Origin: Myrmaecium sp. VS I D KN 1
Lineage: Eukaryota > Ascomycota > Dothideomycetes > Valsariales > Valsariaceae
Assembly: GCA_019775845.1 (NCBI GenBank)
Contig: JADQAV010000028.1
Span: 496,001-560,000, forward strand
Direction: 5' to 3'
DNA: 64,000 nt
Positions 33,501-42,701 of the stretch are shown piece by piece. Position 1 is the stretch's first letter. The number at the start of each line of letters is the position of its first letter. The notes beneath the pieces were generated by a model. It was not told where the DNA came from and ran no database searches. It saw only the letters and a program-made list of their open reading frames with translations. The position numbers and the translations under genes are program-made.

Positions 33501-33684
33501 TGTTGACCAAGGAGGTCCTCGACGGTTTCTTGAGCAGTCGCTCGTTGGAAGCTACCGGTCTGAGATGTGTTTGCAGCGGTGGAGCCTGGTGTAGTGAGCT
33601 GGCAGAGGCTTTCGATCGAAGTACTGGCAACTTGGAGGGACGAGGAATGCCTGACGGCCGGGGGATCTGAGACGGCGGGTCCAT
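30502..33684 (-). CDS. Large leucine-rich repeat protein, LRRC40-like
   Basis: A single 1060-codon frame. Residues 1-400 are disordered, basic and Ser/Pro-rich (SQIPRPSGIPRPSKLP at the start; RRRSSFFNQAESP further on), with many SP/TP sites. A linker with the conserved segment GRLNIAAMGLSEIPEAVIKMY begins the repeat region near 440. LRRs of LxxLxLxxNxL type then run in two blocks, about 510-750 and 830-1025, separated by an acidic spacer. The end, EGNRFRVPSYAVLRRGTQALM followed by QWLRDKIP, matches the C-terminal cap of LRRC40-type proteins. LRR arrays are protein-binding scaffolds; the partner here is unknown. The start is the first ATG, close to a divergent neighbour. Confidence 0.8.
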   Translation of the reverse strand: MDPPSQIPRPSGIPRPSKLPVLRSKASASSLHQAPPLQTHLRPVASNERLLKKPSRTSLVNKPPPSPGYNSRTVAPTDSKRPTTATAKPASSINTSRDADGFKKPIGRPISRQLRQPVPPAASSSDTSRSHEEDRLGDLDGFRSSSRASSRQGIREVEPTHFDGEDNDEQLATKPRKSRPSLSDRTVETLARIPTSPLKGPSRRRSSFFNQAESPMKPPSRPASAMSSRPSSRPGTSDGTMRGSGYLRPVTPSEQGYGQRDFSMTTPGKRSLSATTPRVSSNPSASIKATPSKPPSKAPTPSTARAAPRASVGGASRYGTTGTQPLKTRQSVDGLAARSSVVPKKAPTSRTPASRAPQAAEKDTPQTARKVSNSSSALREQIAKAKAARKAAATKQTNASSVAPDAGFDFELAVDPFNQGPKGGQAVMQKRVDAARSTGRLNIAAMGLSEIPEAVIKMYDPSANDASTVAWGEVVDLVRFVAADNDLETISDAVFPDVDINEFNFDDDVQGPQFGAVEYLDLHGNMLRELPIGLRRLQQLTSLNLSRNRFTADVFGVISQIPSLKELRLADNQLEGVLPGSISELRDLEVLELQGNKLSGLPEELSSLLNLRILNLAENQIAAIATAHLNAASIVELTLTKNKLSGQLFEETATEFPHLQTLDVSCNSLTSLGADSISFPQMRMLNVSTNRLTSLPDVTNWSNMLTLLASDNKLTTLPPGFQHLSSLRIADFTSNDILSIDPEISRLENLEAFSIAANPLRERKLLTLDTAELKRNLRARLEPAVTETEGATDLVNEDAGDATATDGDGASSRWSLTPSGLLDLSNRSLQSLEDEEALVEFLAANEVRQIDLRHNALTSIPTLLSEMTALTVLDLSHNQLGADLLSAETMTLPSLRELRLAGNKLTSLAPLIEHLDAPRLEQLTVSNNRLRGPLPRLRDAFPRLTVLLASDNTIAAISREALAGLRTADLSNNDIDRVPAEIGLLADTLVHLGLEGNRFRVPSYAVLRRGTQALMQWLRDKIPAPPPPEEGVKEVEDVEGSADGAGAGDVGDDDGVGETF

Positions 33685-34395
33685 GGCGGTGGGCGAGGTG
33701 GCAGCGAAAACGTCAGCGAGGGGCTAGGGCTGCAGCAGCATAGCGCGCCCGGTGATGGAAGCGCAGGCGTTGAGCAGGGGATAGTCTGGGATGGTAGGCC
33801 TTGTCGCGGCGGGGAAAGGTTCAGGAGGAGGGCGATGAAGCATTCGGCTTAAGGTACGTACCGTAACTTACTAGGAACCTCCTATCGTCACTGTTCTCCA
33901 TAGCAACCCAGCCCTCCCCCTCGCCAGGGTCCAAACAACGCTAAGCCGGTGTGTCTGGCAGAGGAACCTTAACCTGCGCGGCATGTCCATCTCATCAACT
34001 CCAACAAAAACCGTCTATCTATCCCATTTCGCCATTTGCTGCTCCCCCAACTGCTTCATCTTTGTCGCTCCGCTGTAGCGACCCTGGTCCAAGTCATTGC
34101 GCGCCGACGCGACAGCCCCGCAGGTGTCTCCGCTCGCGCCCGCGTCAGTCTAGTGCAAGGCAGGGCCGCTCCCTTCTGCGATATCGCGTCACCGCTCCTT
34201 TCACGCTGCTATCCGTTCGCGCGTCTCCTCTCATCGCATTTCGTCTCGGACTAGAGCGTCCACCTCAGTGCCGGCGTCCGCGACAGTCTGTCCAGGACGA
34301 TCCTCTCCAGTGACGTGTCAGCCTCGAGCCGATCAGCGGTTGCGCAACGCTAGACGGCTGGCTACATCTCGCCTGGACCTCCTACATCTACGATC
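33685..34395. promoter_or_regulatory. Divergent promoter region, LRR protein / coiled-coil protein
   Basis: 711 bases between the divergent start codons with no supported coding sequence. Confidence 0.45.
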
Positions 34396-36006
34396 ATGGA
34401 ACTTCCGGCTGCTCCGTCACAGGATTCGCAGGCAACTGCCCTGCCAACGGTCGAGTCCACCCCTCCGGCGCAGATTGTGCCATCGACGCAGGAACCCGAG
34501 ATGTCAGCCTCCTCCGGACGGTCCAAATTGACATCGCCAACACCGGTGGAGTCTTCGTCCATGACTCCGCCACCATCGAGTCAGATTCCTGCCGTGAACC
34601 GGCCTTTACGAACACCAACTCCGGTCACTGACCAGCTCACTTCTCCGCCTCCCACCCATCGGCGGGACCGGCAAGCGGAGGCCGCCTTTGCCGAGGTCTC
34701 CGCTCTTGATTTTACGCAAGAAGAGATCAATGGAGCTTCCGTTGACGATCTTAGAAGCATGGTAAACGACTTGAACCTCGCTTTGCGAGAAGCTAGGATG
34801 ACTGCTGCCCATTTCAAACTGCAATATCAGATGGCATGCGTCGAAAACAGCGAAGCACAGAACCGCAATGCTGTGGAGATGGCATTGGTCCAGCGCGAAG
34901 TTGAAGTGCTTCAAGAAGCTGCCGAACGCAATCGTGAGGCTGATTCACCCGTACAGAACGTTGAAGAGCTGAATGCGAATGCTGCAGCTGATGCGATTCT
35001 CATCAACCAACTCAAGCGCCAATGTCAGGTCCTCCAGAGTGAAAAGGAAGGATTGCAAGAGTCGCTCACCCAGTTTAAACGTCAAATGGAGCATCGTGAA
35101 GGCGAGATCAGCTCTCTGATCGAGGAAAATCATCGTCTCCGTGGCCGCATTCGAAAGAACAGAGACCACATCAATGCGTTGCTCGATGGTAGTCCTGCCA
35201 GCCCTTCGATATCTCTGACGGCGACTCCGGTGAAGCCAACGCCCAGCCATGGACACCGAACGATGGGACGCGATTCTACCAGTGGAAAGGCTTTCGAAGC
35301 CCTTCTTCTTGCCGATAAGATGCTGTCGCAAGAACATGCTGCCAGTGTCCCATCGACACCAACGCGCACTCAGGCCCCAGCACCGCCCAAGACTACTCCA
35401 GGAAGGTATCGTTTCAGCCACAGCCGTAACGCCGCCTCCATGTCTTCACTTCCAGCCACGCCTGTCCGTCATCGACGCCCACCTGGTCAAAGCGACATCC
35501 AGAATCCTGCATTCTTCCGCTCGCCGAATTTCGATGAGCGGGATGAAGAACGGTTCATCCCCGCCAGAGAACCGCCGGCACACTCGTATCAGCCGGGGGT
35601 GATACAGCGGCGGGAGTCCTCGAATTCAACCATTACGGCGTCCTCTGAAGATGAGGTCACAGAATCGAAGGCCACCCAGGCCGCAACGAATATGCTGCGC
35701 CGCACCCCGGGCCAAACCACGCCATCCAGAGTGACGGGCGCTGGAAGTCCGCTGCCGAGGGAAAGAAGTGCTGCGACGCTTTCGCAAACGCGGCTCTTCG
35801 GTCAGGTGAGGAAGGCCGGCGTGCCACGGAATGTGGACATGGAAAGGCTGAAGGAAACGGAAAAGCGACGGATCAGCTCGGTGGAGAGGGATGACGAGGA
35901 AGTCGAGGTTCCGATACCTCTTGGCTCGCCTACCAAGAAGAATAGGACCATTGGTAGGCGAGAGGGACTGAGTTTTGGGTTATTTAGAAGCAGGGGACGG
36001 GAGTGA
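34396..36006 (+). CDS. Coiled-coil protein of unknown function
   Basis: A single 536-codon frame. Residues 1-95 are Ser/Thr/Pro-rich. Residues ~100-260 form a long predicted coiled coil (DDLRSMVNDLNLALREARMT, then QREVEVLQEAAERNREAD, then LKRQCQVLQSEKEGLQESLT). The rest is Ser/Thr/Pro-rich and basic with many TP sites (SLPATPVRHRR, RRTPGQTTPSR), so it is a possible kinase target. The C-terminus ends SPTKKNRTIGRREGLSFGLF. No enzymatic motif is visible. It looks like a conserved filamentous-fungal cytoskeletal or spindle-type protein, but I cannot name the family. Confidence 0.65.
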   Translation: MELPAAPSQDSQATALPTVESTPPAQIVPSTQEPEMSASSGRSKLTSPTPVESSSMTPPPSSQIPAVNRPLRTPTPVTDQLTSPPPTHRRDRQAEAAFAEVSALDFTQEEINGASVDDLRSMVNDLNLALREARMTAAHFKLQYQMACVENSEAQNRNAVEMALVQREVEVLQEAAERNREADSPVQNVEELNANAAADAILINQLKRQCQVLQSEKEGLQESLTQFKRQMEHREGEISSLIEENHRLRGRIRKNRDHINALLDGSPASPSISLTATPVKPTPSHGHRTMGRDSTSGKAFEALLLADKMLSQEHAASVPSTPTRTQAPAPPKTTPGRYRFSHSRNAASMSSLPATPVRHRRPPGQSDIQNPAFFRSPNFDERDEERFIPAREPPAHSYQPGVIQRRESSNSTITASSEDEVTESKATQAATNMLRRTPGQTTPSRVTGAGSPLPRERSAATLSQTRLFGQVRKAGVPRNVDMERLKETEKRRISSVERDDEEVEVPIPLGSPTKKNRTIGRREGLSFGLFRSRGRE

Positions 36007-36647
36007 GGTTCTCCCACATTGGATGAATGTTCCTTGATCCGGGCGCGATAAGAGGTACGATCGTACTGCTATCGCGATTCCTAATCTCCGTTTTTCTTAG
36101 GTTTGTATAATGGCGTCCATAATACCTTGGGCAATGAGGGAAGTAAAGAGGTTGGATATCCCGTCGAGTTCAGTCGTTTGGAGACTTCCTTCATTTGGGA
36201 GTTAGTTTAGTTAGCTGCAATATCACATCCATCTTCATCAAGACCTCTTTTGGTACGGCGGGTTGAAGCTTTTCTTCCATTAAATTGTCGGTTAGCTGGC
36301 AGGTTGATGTCGGACTCGAGATTCGCCCAGTCCATCCTAAGGTTATGCAAGGTCATATAACGACCACAGACAAAAGCCTTACAAGCGACCACCGCAATTG
36401 TCTTCAAGACGAAGATGACTGACCGGGCGTGCAGTGCTGTCAAGCAAACTTTCGGGCGTATCCCACGGGCTATCCCCGTTAGCGCTTCTCGCTTGAGCGC
36501 TAGCTGCCGGGTGCGCCAAGACTGGAGCGCATCAACCATTGTTCCGGCCACAAGCGAGCAACACCACGACGAAAAGTTCCCGCAAGAATTCTCTTGCCCT
36601 TCGACAGACGACCATCGCCCAACGACCATCGATCGCCCACCGACACA
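36007..36647. other. Intergenic, upstream of the eL13 gene
   Basis: Contains the 3' UTR of the coiled-coil gene and the eL13 promoter. The last 60 bases repeat CGACCATCG/CGATCG-like motifs. No other gene seen. Confidence 0.55.
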
Positions 36648-37493
36648 ATGGCCATCAAGCACAACCAGCAGATCCCCCACAACCGTAAGGAGGCTTTCTC
36701 GAGGAGTTGAGCTGGAATCCCATTGCTAACAGTGCACAGATTTCCGCAAGGATTGGCAACGTCGCGTGCGGGTGCACTTCGATCAGGTAATTCCCCTCTC
36801 AATCCCTTGAGAGCAGTGGCGCCTGCAATGCCTCGCAAACCCCAGACAAGATCCTAATGCGCGACACCAATAGGCCGGCAAGAAGAAGAGCCGTCGCGAT
36901 GCCCGTCTCGCTAAGGCCGCTGCTGTCGCCCCTCGCCCGGTCGACAAGCTCCGCCCCGTCGTCCGCTGCCCTACCATCAAGTACAACCGTCGCGTCAGGG
37001 CCGGCCGTGGTTTCTCCCTCGCTGAGCTGAAGGTATGAGGCTTTCTGATTTAACAGACGGATCGAACAAGCATTAACGAATAAATCAGGCTGCTGGTATC
37101 CCCCGCAAGCTCGCTCCCACCATCGGCATTGCCGTCGACCCCCGCCGCCAGAACCTCTCTGAGGAGTCCCTGAAGGTCAACGTCGAGCGCCTCCAGGAGT
37201 ACAAGAACCGCCTCATCCTCTTCCCCCGCCGCGCTGGCAAGCAGAAGAAGGGTGACGCCTCCGCTGAGGAGGTCAAGGCCGCCAAGAACGGCGAGAACAT
37301 CGCCCGTGACGCCGCCAAGGTCTTCCCCATCGTCAACGCCGCCGCCGTCGGCGAGGTCAAGCTCTCCGAGGTCCAGGCCACCGAGAACGCTTTCCGCACT
37401 CTCCGCGACGCCCGCTCTGAGGCTCGCCACGCTGGTGCCCGCGCCGCCCGCGCTCGTGCTGCCGCTGAGGAGGCCGCCAACGCCAAGAAGTAA
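36648..37493 (+). CDS. RPL13: 60S ribosomal protein L13 (eL13)
   Basis: Exons 36648-36684, 36740-36786, 36874-37032 and 37089-37493 give 215 residues. eL13 is a structural protein of the cytosolic large ribosomal subunit. The N-terminus [20 protein letters not shown], the basic [20 protein letters not shown], the [20 protein letters not shown] segment and the [20 protein letters not shown] segment are all family hallmarks. The C-terminus is Ala/Glu/Lys-rich. The four-exon, intron-dense 5' end is usual for fungal ribosomal protein genes. All three introns (55, 87 and 56 bases) have clean GT..AG ends and matching phase. It converges on HRI1. Confidence 0.96.
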
Positions 37494-37840
37494 ATTTTTC
37501 AAAGGAAATGGGTTTACGACTGGCGCTAGTTTGCTTGAGACCGGTTTAGGGAAATGGAAACGCTCATGTGTCGGTTTTATTCTGACCGATGGTCTTCTCG
37601 CATGTGATTTGGATGATACCCTCAATGAAAACATTAGGCGGATAAAACCGCTACGATCATCCATTCGACTCGTGCTCTATACACTGTTTGCAGTCTGTCG
37701 TGATATTCCGAATCTTGTGCCGTTATCCAGAGCGTTCTCCACGCTATCCTTGGTTTCTCAAAGTCCAGTCTTTCAAAAGGGATCTTTGATCGACCGCCAA
37801 TACCCATGAGACCTCGCTTCTCCTTGCAAGACCTTCGTTA
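37494..37840. other. Convergent intergenic region, eL13 / HRI1
   Basis: 347 bases holding both 3' UTRs; nothing else seen. Confidence 0.6.
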
Positions 37841-38844
37841 TCACTCCCATTGATACTTCTCCGTGACCTTCCAATGATAGCTACCGTAATTGACCACATC
37901 GCCTTCCCTGATCTCGTTCGGCTTGAAGGCAACCGAACACGGCATGAATTTACCTCCGATCTTGACCACCCTCTGCCACCCCCATTGCTTGCCGCTCTCG
38001 CCCATCGTGGGCACGACCTTGCCATCCGCCGTCACCCCGCCCTCGGGACCGGCCTTGTCCCCCATATACTCCCACCGCTCCACATCCGTATCCGGCCCCA
38101 CCTTCAGCACGCCCTGACAGTACTGCCCGACCCGCACGACCATGCCCCTCGCCCGATGCTCCGGATCGTCCAGCTCGAGAACGACGCAAGCCTTCACCTT
38201 CCCCTTCTCCGTCGGCCTCCCCTCCGCGCCGTCGTCGTCCTGTCCCACCACCGCCGGCTCCGCATCGATCCAACACTCCTCATACGCGGTCGGGACGCCC
38301 GTGTCCGGATGCGTCATCACCCCGCGCTCCACGCACTGCCCATCCGGCAGCATCGTCATCTCGCCCTCGTCCGGCTCTGGCAGCTCCGGCGTCGAGAACG
38401 ACGACGAGGGCACGCGGGAGTCGATCTCGTGCACCCACCGCCCGTACGCGCGCGGGAGCTCGTTGGCCGGGTCCGGCGGCAGCGGCGTGGCGGAGGAGGT
38501 CCCCGCGAAGGCCCAGTCGAGCGCGGCGACGGGGCCGCCGGTGTTGGGCAAGGCGTCGGCGGCGGCGGCGATCCCGGGGGCCGGGTGGTGGTGGCTGTAG
38601 TTGGGGTTGTAGCAGCTTCCGGGCCCGTGGCGCGGCCGCAGGATGCGGGTGTCGGTGAACCGGCGCCGGGAGGAGGTGAGGACGAGGGTGGAGGTGGGCT
38701 CTGAGGGAGGGGCGTTGCCCTGTGATGTGGTTTAGTCGTTGGAGGTAGCATGGAAGGTAGCATGGGATTTCGGGTTTTCTATTTCTTTCTTCCTTTACTT
38801 ACCCAGCGGATGTAGCGACGGATCGAAATGCTCGGTTCCGACAT
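37841..38844 (-). CDS. HRI1: HRI1 family protein
   Basis: Exons 38844-38803 and 38719-37841 give 306 residues. The first exon encodes only MSEPSISIRRYIRW; its GTAAGT donor and CACAG acceptor bound an 83-base intron. Yeast Hri1 is a small non-essential protein that interacts with Hrr25 and Sec-related proteins; it forms a lipocalin-like barrel. Matching landmarks are LDWAFAGTSS near residue 80, the GCVE-like QCVERGVMTHP, EECWIDAEP, VRVGQYCQGVLKVG, and the end VVNYGSYHWKVTEKYQWE. The protein is longer than yeast Hri1 (~244), mostly through low-complexity inserts near the N-terminus. Function in filamentous fungi is unknown. Confidence 0.8.
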
Positions 38845-39470
38845 GTCGTTTGGTGTGTGTTTGCGGGACCGGGGCTTGGTCCTTTCGTTCTCAGTGAGAT
38901 ATGTCGCGATGGACTTTGTTGCGGTCAATTAGGGGGAAAAGAAGTTAGACCGAGCGGACGTAGCAGATACGGACTTAGAGTGACGTGTCTTTCTTTGATA
39001 TCTCGACGATGGAAGAAAGGTTGAGTGAAAAAGAGAAAAAAACAAAGCTAGCAGCATACGCAAAACAGTAGCTTACCTTCGACCCTCTTGCTTAACGGGG
39101 TGTAGTGATTTGATGGTTGTTATGGAAGTGCACCAGGAGTAAACGGTAAGAACTCCGTTATGGTCTGCCAAGCCCATAGCCTTGCAATGTGACTAAACCG
39201 AATGGCGCTGCTATGCATATATTCTATATAGACGGTAGATGTATAGCGCTGTTGTCATGCTGGAAAACATTATCGTAATTCTTTTCTTATAGTTTGATTA
39301 CTTTACAGATTCGCTGGCCTATGCCACCAACGCCGTTAGCATAATGCAATACACCTACTCTCCACGGCGTGCTCCTGCCTGTAGGTATCTTTTACTTGCA
39401 CCTCTTCTGCTTAGGTACTCCCTCGATTTGCTTCTAATGCCCCCTGCTACCACTACCGCCGGGAAAGCAC
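38845..39470. other. Intergenic, HRI1 to pterin dehydratase
   Basis: HRI1 promoter (read leftward) and 3' UTR of the next (-) gene. AT-rich around 39200-39310. No gene seen. Confidence 0.6.
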
Positions 39471-40409
39471 TTAGTCTATTTGTTTAACTTCCTCTCGTTC
39501 CTTCTCATGCCCGTCCTTCCCCACCTCCCCGTCCTCAACCTCGCCTCCCTCCTTTCGGCTGGAGTTCCTACGCACTTCGTTAACCGCCTCCCGCGATTCG
39601 TTCCGCACCCTGTCGGCGATTTCTTCGCATTTGTAGGCCATCTCCACGTCCTTTACGGAGACTCCCTTGGGTCGATGGGTCTCCCACACAACGGTGACCC
39701 AGGTGTAGCTGTTCTCCCACCGTGGGTGATGGTTGGCTCGGTCAGCTTCCGTCCCCACGGCATTGACGAACGCCATGGCCATCTTGAAGTTTTTGAATTG
39801 ATAGGCCCTCACCAAGGCGCGACCCTCCGCGTTCACGCGCCAAGGCGTCGTGCTCAGCAGCTCCTCCAGCCGGGCCGCGAGGTCGGCAGGCTGGCCGCGG
39901 GCCAAGGACGGCCGCAGCAACCGGTTCGACGACTCCCGGTACGGAAACCGCGTGTTCCGATTGATCGCATGCTGCACGTACTTCTCGACCGCGGCGACCC
40001 GGCTCCGAAGCTCCACGGCCAGATCGGCCAGGCCGCCCGTCTCGGGCATGAGCGTCTCGTACGCCGTGGCCTCGAGGCTCGCCAGCTCGACCTGCGCCTG
40101 CCGCAGCCGCTCCCGGAGCCCCTCGTAGTTGCGGAGGAACGGGGCGGCGAGCTCGCGCACGTTGGCGTCCTCCTCCGCCCGCACGGCCGCCTTCAATGCG
40201 CGGTCGGACTCGGAGGGCAAGTCAGCGCTGCTGTTCCCCTCAGCAGACGGTTGCGACAGCACCCGCCGCGCCCTAACTTTCTGCGGGTCTGACGCTGGGC
40301 CGCGCAGACTGGCATAGCCCGCCGCCGGGACACCGTTGGTGACGTGCCTGTGGACAATTCGGAGGCATGAAGCCCGTCGGAGCGGCGGGGACCACAGCTG
40401 CTTGAGCAT
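39471..40409 (-). CDS. Pterin-4a-carbinolamine dehydratase domain protein with long N-terminal extension
   Basis: A single 312-codon frame. The catalytic PCD/DCoH domain lies at about 183-268: LLSTTPWRVNAEGRALVRAY, FKNFKMAMAFVNAVGTEAD, the HHP motif at 227-229 (ANHHPRWENSYTWVTVVWET), and a DVEMAYKCEEIAD helix. The family dehydrates 4a-hydroxy-tetrahydropterin. In fungi lacking phenylalanine hydroxylase it may serve another role, such as molybdopterin-related or mitochondrial functions. Residues 1-35 are basic and hydroxylated without acids, so a mitochondrial presequence is likely. Residues 70-150 look helical, Ala/Glu/Arg-rich. The C-terminal 40 residues are a charged tail. Canonical enzymes are only ~100 residues, so about two-thirds of this protein is extra. 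Confidence 0.85.
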   Translation of the reverse strand: MLKQLWSPPLRRASCLRIVHRHVTNGVPAAGYASLRGPASDPQKVRARRVLSQPSAEGNSSADLPSESDRALKAAVRAEEDANVRELAAPFLRNYEGLRERLRQAQVELASLEATAYETLMPETGGLADLAVELRSRVAAVEKYVQHAINRNTRFPYRESSNRLLRPSLARGQPADLAARLEELLSTTPWRVNAEGRALVRAYQFKNFKMAMAFVNAVGTEADRANHHPRWENSYTWVTVVWETHRPKGVSVKDVEMAYKCEEIADRVRNESREAVNEVRRNSSRKEGGEVEDGEVGKDGHEKEREEVKQID

Positions 40410-41262
40410 GTTCTATGCCAGGCGCTCGAAGTACAATGCCAGAGAGTGGGTATAGACGAAGGCGAGGTTGCAGGGACGACGCGGCCGGAAGCATAGAGGT
40501 ACGGTGATTTATTTAGGGTGTGTGGAGCTCCCGCAAAGCTCCAAGGGCTCCATCAAGCTTGAAGCCAAGCTTTTGGCGGGGAACAGAGTCAGCCTTCCTT
40601 CCTTGCAAGGCGCTAAGGCGCCAATACGAGAACCGATATAACCTCCACCTTTCAGTACTCATCAGTGCTACCTACTCTCTTCTTATAAGACATGAGCCGA
40701 GTCGAAACCATCCTAATCTACGCTCTCCCGGAAGGTCATGCGCAGAGTTGATCCTACACTTCATGAGAAAGTCCTCAAAATCAAGCCTGAACACGCACCA
40801 GACCGGATATTGTTGCTCTAGGACGACGGAATATACCCCGTTGAACCGAATGTTGCAAATGTAAGATAATAATATTATGAGAGAGATATGGACAGGAATC
40901 CCTCATCAAGAGCTCAAGCAGATATTGATTATACAACATAAGGGACGAACGACAATGGACCGCAACAGCAGCCCGCAACGTAGCCCTTCACCAAATAACT
41001 CCTGTGCGCCTCTATAACCTCTCCAGGCCGTCTAAATCCGAAAGATCTATGGATTCTGTATGAAGTCAGCAATGGCGTCTCGGGCAAGCATGCCATCGTC
41101 TGCTGCTTCTCTTTCAGCACTTACCGCTGTAACAAGAAAAACGCTATAACGATATTACCCGGGCGTGCGCGAACACCCCAAGACTGGCAAGTCCGGCATC
41201 GAGTCATAGCCCGGGAGAACTCCAACACATGGAACCGAATAAGAAAACGAGCCAAGCAGCAT
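40410..41262. other. Intergenic, pterin dehydratase to thioesterase
   Basis: 853 bases without supported coding. It contains a GGCGCTAAGGCGCC near-palindrome at about 40609-40622. Confidence 0.55.
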
Positions 41263-41883
41263 CTACAACTTGCTCTGCCTCGGCTCCACGAACAGCGCAT
41301 CCGCCTCCGCATACACCGTACCCCGACCATCCTCAACCGCGGCCTTCACCCACACCTTCCGGCCCGCGCTCCGGACGATCCTGGCCTTGACGACGACGAC
41401 CGTGGGCGCGGGGACGGGCCGGCGGTAGTTGACGGTCAGGTTGGCGGTGAAGTAGTTCATGCCCCGGTCGGTGTCGAGCCGGCGCCGGGTAGCCGCGGTC
41501 ACGTTCGCCGCGAGCAGGATCGCGATCGCCTCGTCCAGCAGCGTGGCCACGCAGCCGCCGTGCAGCACGGCCGGGTAGCCGTTCAGGCCGTTGCCCAGGT
41601 CGAGGAGCGTCCACAGCTCCGGCACGGGGTGGGTGGTGGTGTTGTCATTCGGGTTTGAGCTGTTCGAATCGGTGGACGCGGTCTTTGCGAGGGAGAGGAG
41701 GTGGCGGATCGTGCGGTCGGTTTGGAGCGTCTCCGCGATGAACGAGTCCTCGTGTTTCCGCTTGGCGGATTTGGGTCGTCGGGAGGTGGTCACGATGGGG
41801 GTGAAGGCTGGGTTGCGGAGGATCTGGGCGCACCAGGGGATCGAGCGGAAATGTTCCAGGTCGCGGGCCACCATTGTTAACAC
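41263..41883 (-). CDS. Hotdog-fold (PaaI/4HBT-type) thioesterase
   Basis: A single 206-codon frame. The hotdog domain spans about 90-200. It has the active-site type motif VLHGGCVATLLDEAIAILL, with HGG at 108-110 and Asp/Glu at 117-118. It then has NYFTANLTVNYRRPVPAPTV and an AAVEDGRGTVYAEADALFVE strand pair. Such enzymes hydrolyse acyl-CoA thioesters and act as dimers or tetramers. The N-terminal 60 residues resemble fungal thioesterase-superfamily proteins that begin with an FRSIPWCAQIL segment. A Ser/Asn/Thr-rich loop is inserted at 70-85. The substrate is unknown. It is divergent from the inositol monophosphatase gene. Confidence 0.85.
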   Translation of the reverse strand: MLTMVARDLEHFRSIPWCAQILRNPAFTPIVTTSRRPKSAKRKHEDSFIAETLQTDRTIRHLLSLAKTASTDSNSSNPNDNTTTHPVPELWTLLDLGNGLNGYPAVLHGGCVATLLDEAIAILLAANVTAATRRRLDTDRGMNYFTANLTVNYRRPVPAPTVVVVKARIVRSAGRKVWVKAAVEDGRGTVYAEADALFVEPRQSKL

Positions 41884-42701
41884 TGTGATGGGAAGAGAGA
41901 GGGAGAGAGTGAACTAGAAAGAGAGACAGATGTACAAGCACGACAGAAAAGGGGGAGAAACAAGGTATCTATCTGGACGGGAGGGCCCTAACGGCCGAAG
42001 AAACTATACAAGCATCGGACCCGCATCGTCGTAGCTGCTAGAGACATGCCGAGGCTCCCGATAAGAGAGCTCGAGGGCAAAGTGGGTTCGCCATAGGGGC
42101 ATCGGTCTCACAGTGAACGCCGGGCGAGAAGGGGGAAAGTATTTGGCCTTGCTAATCCATTATTATCGGCTAGAATAATATAATGAACAGGTAGAATCGC
42201 AACTGCGAATGCAAAAAAAAGGTACCAACCAGGGGTCCAAGAGAGTAGGGAGGCAGAGCTGAGATGCATGGCATCATCCATCATCGATCCCCCTGGGCAG
42301 ATCGGATCGGACGTCGGAGAAAAAAAAATTGAGATAAAAAAAAGATAGCAGGCGGATCCCTATCCTCGATTGCAAACGCGACAAACATCCCGTTGGCTGC
42401 GACGTCAGTTTCGGGCTGGTCAGGGTCCCCCACCTCCTCTATTTACCCTCCCGGCGCGGGGTTGCCGGGAGGGTACCTGGCATGTTGTCCGGTGGGATTT
42501 GAGTGGAGTGTGAGGGTAACACCACCGCATATGAACTACATATACACACAATAGCCATCTATCTCCGCATATTCACTAAATTTACAACTTCCAGCACACA
42601 GCTCACCAAATCGAACCTCCAAACTCTCTAGCGAACGCTCGAACAGTCTACAAGATACACCTACCTACCAGCCCCTCCCATCCCACCCCGCCCATCACAA
42701 C
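41884..42701. promoter_or_regulatory. Divergent promoter region, thioesterase / inositol monophosphatase
   Basis: 818 bases between divergent starts with several A-runs (42315-42345). A CCGGCGCGGGGTTGCCGG inverted motif lies near 42450. No gene seen. Confidence 0.45.
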
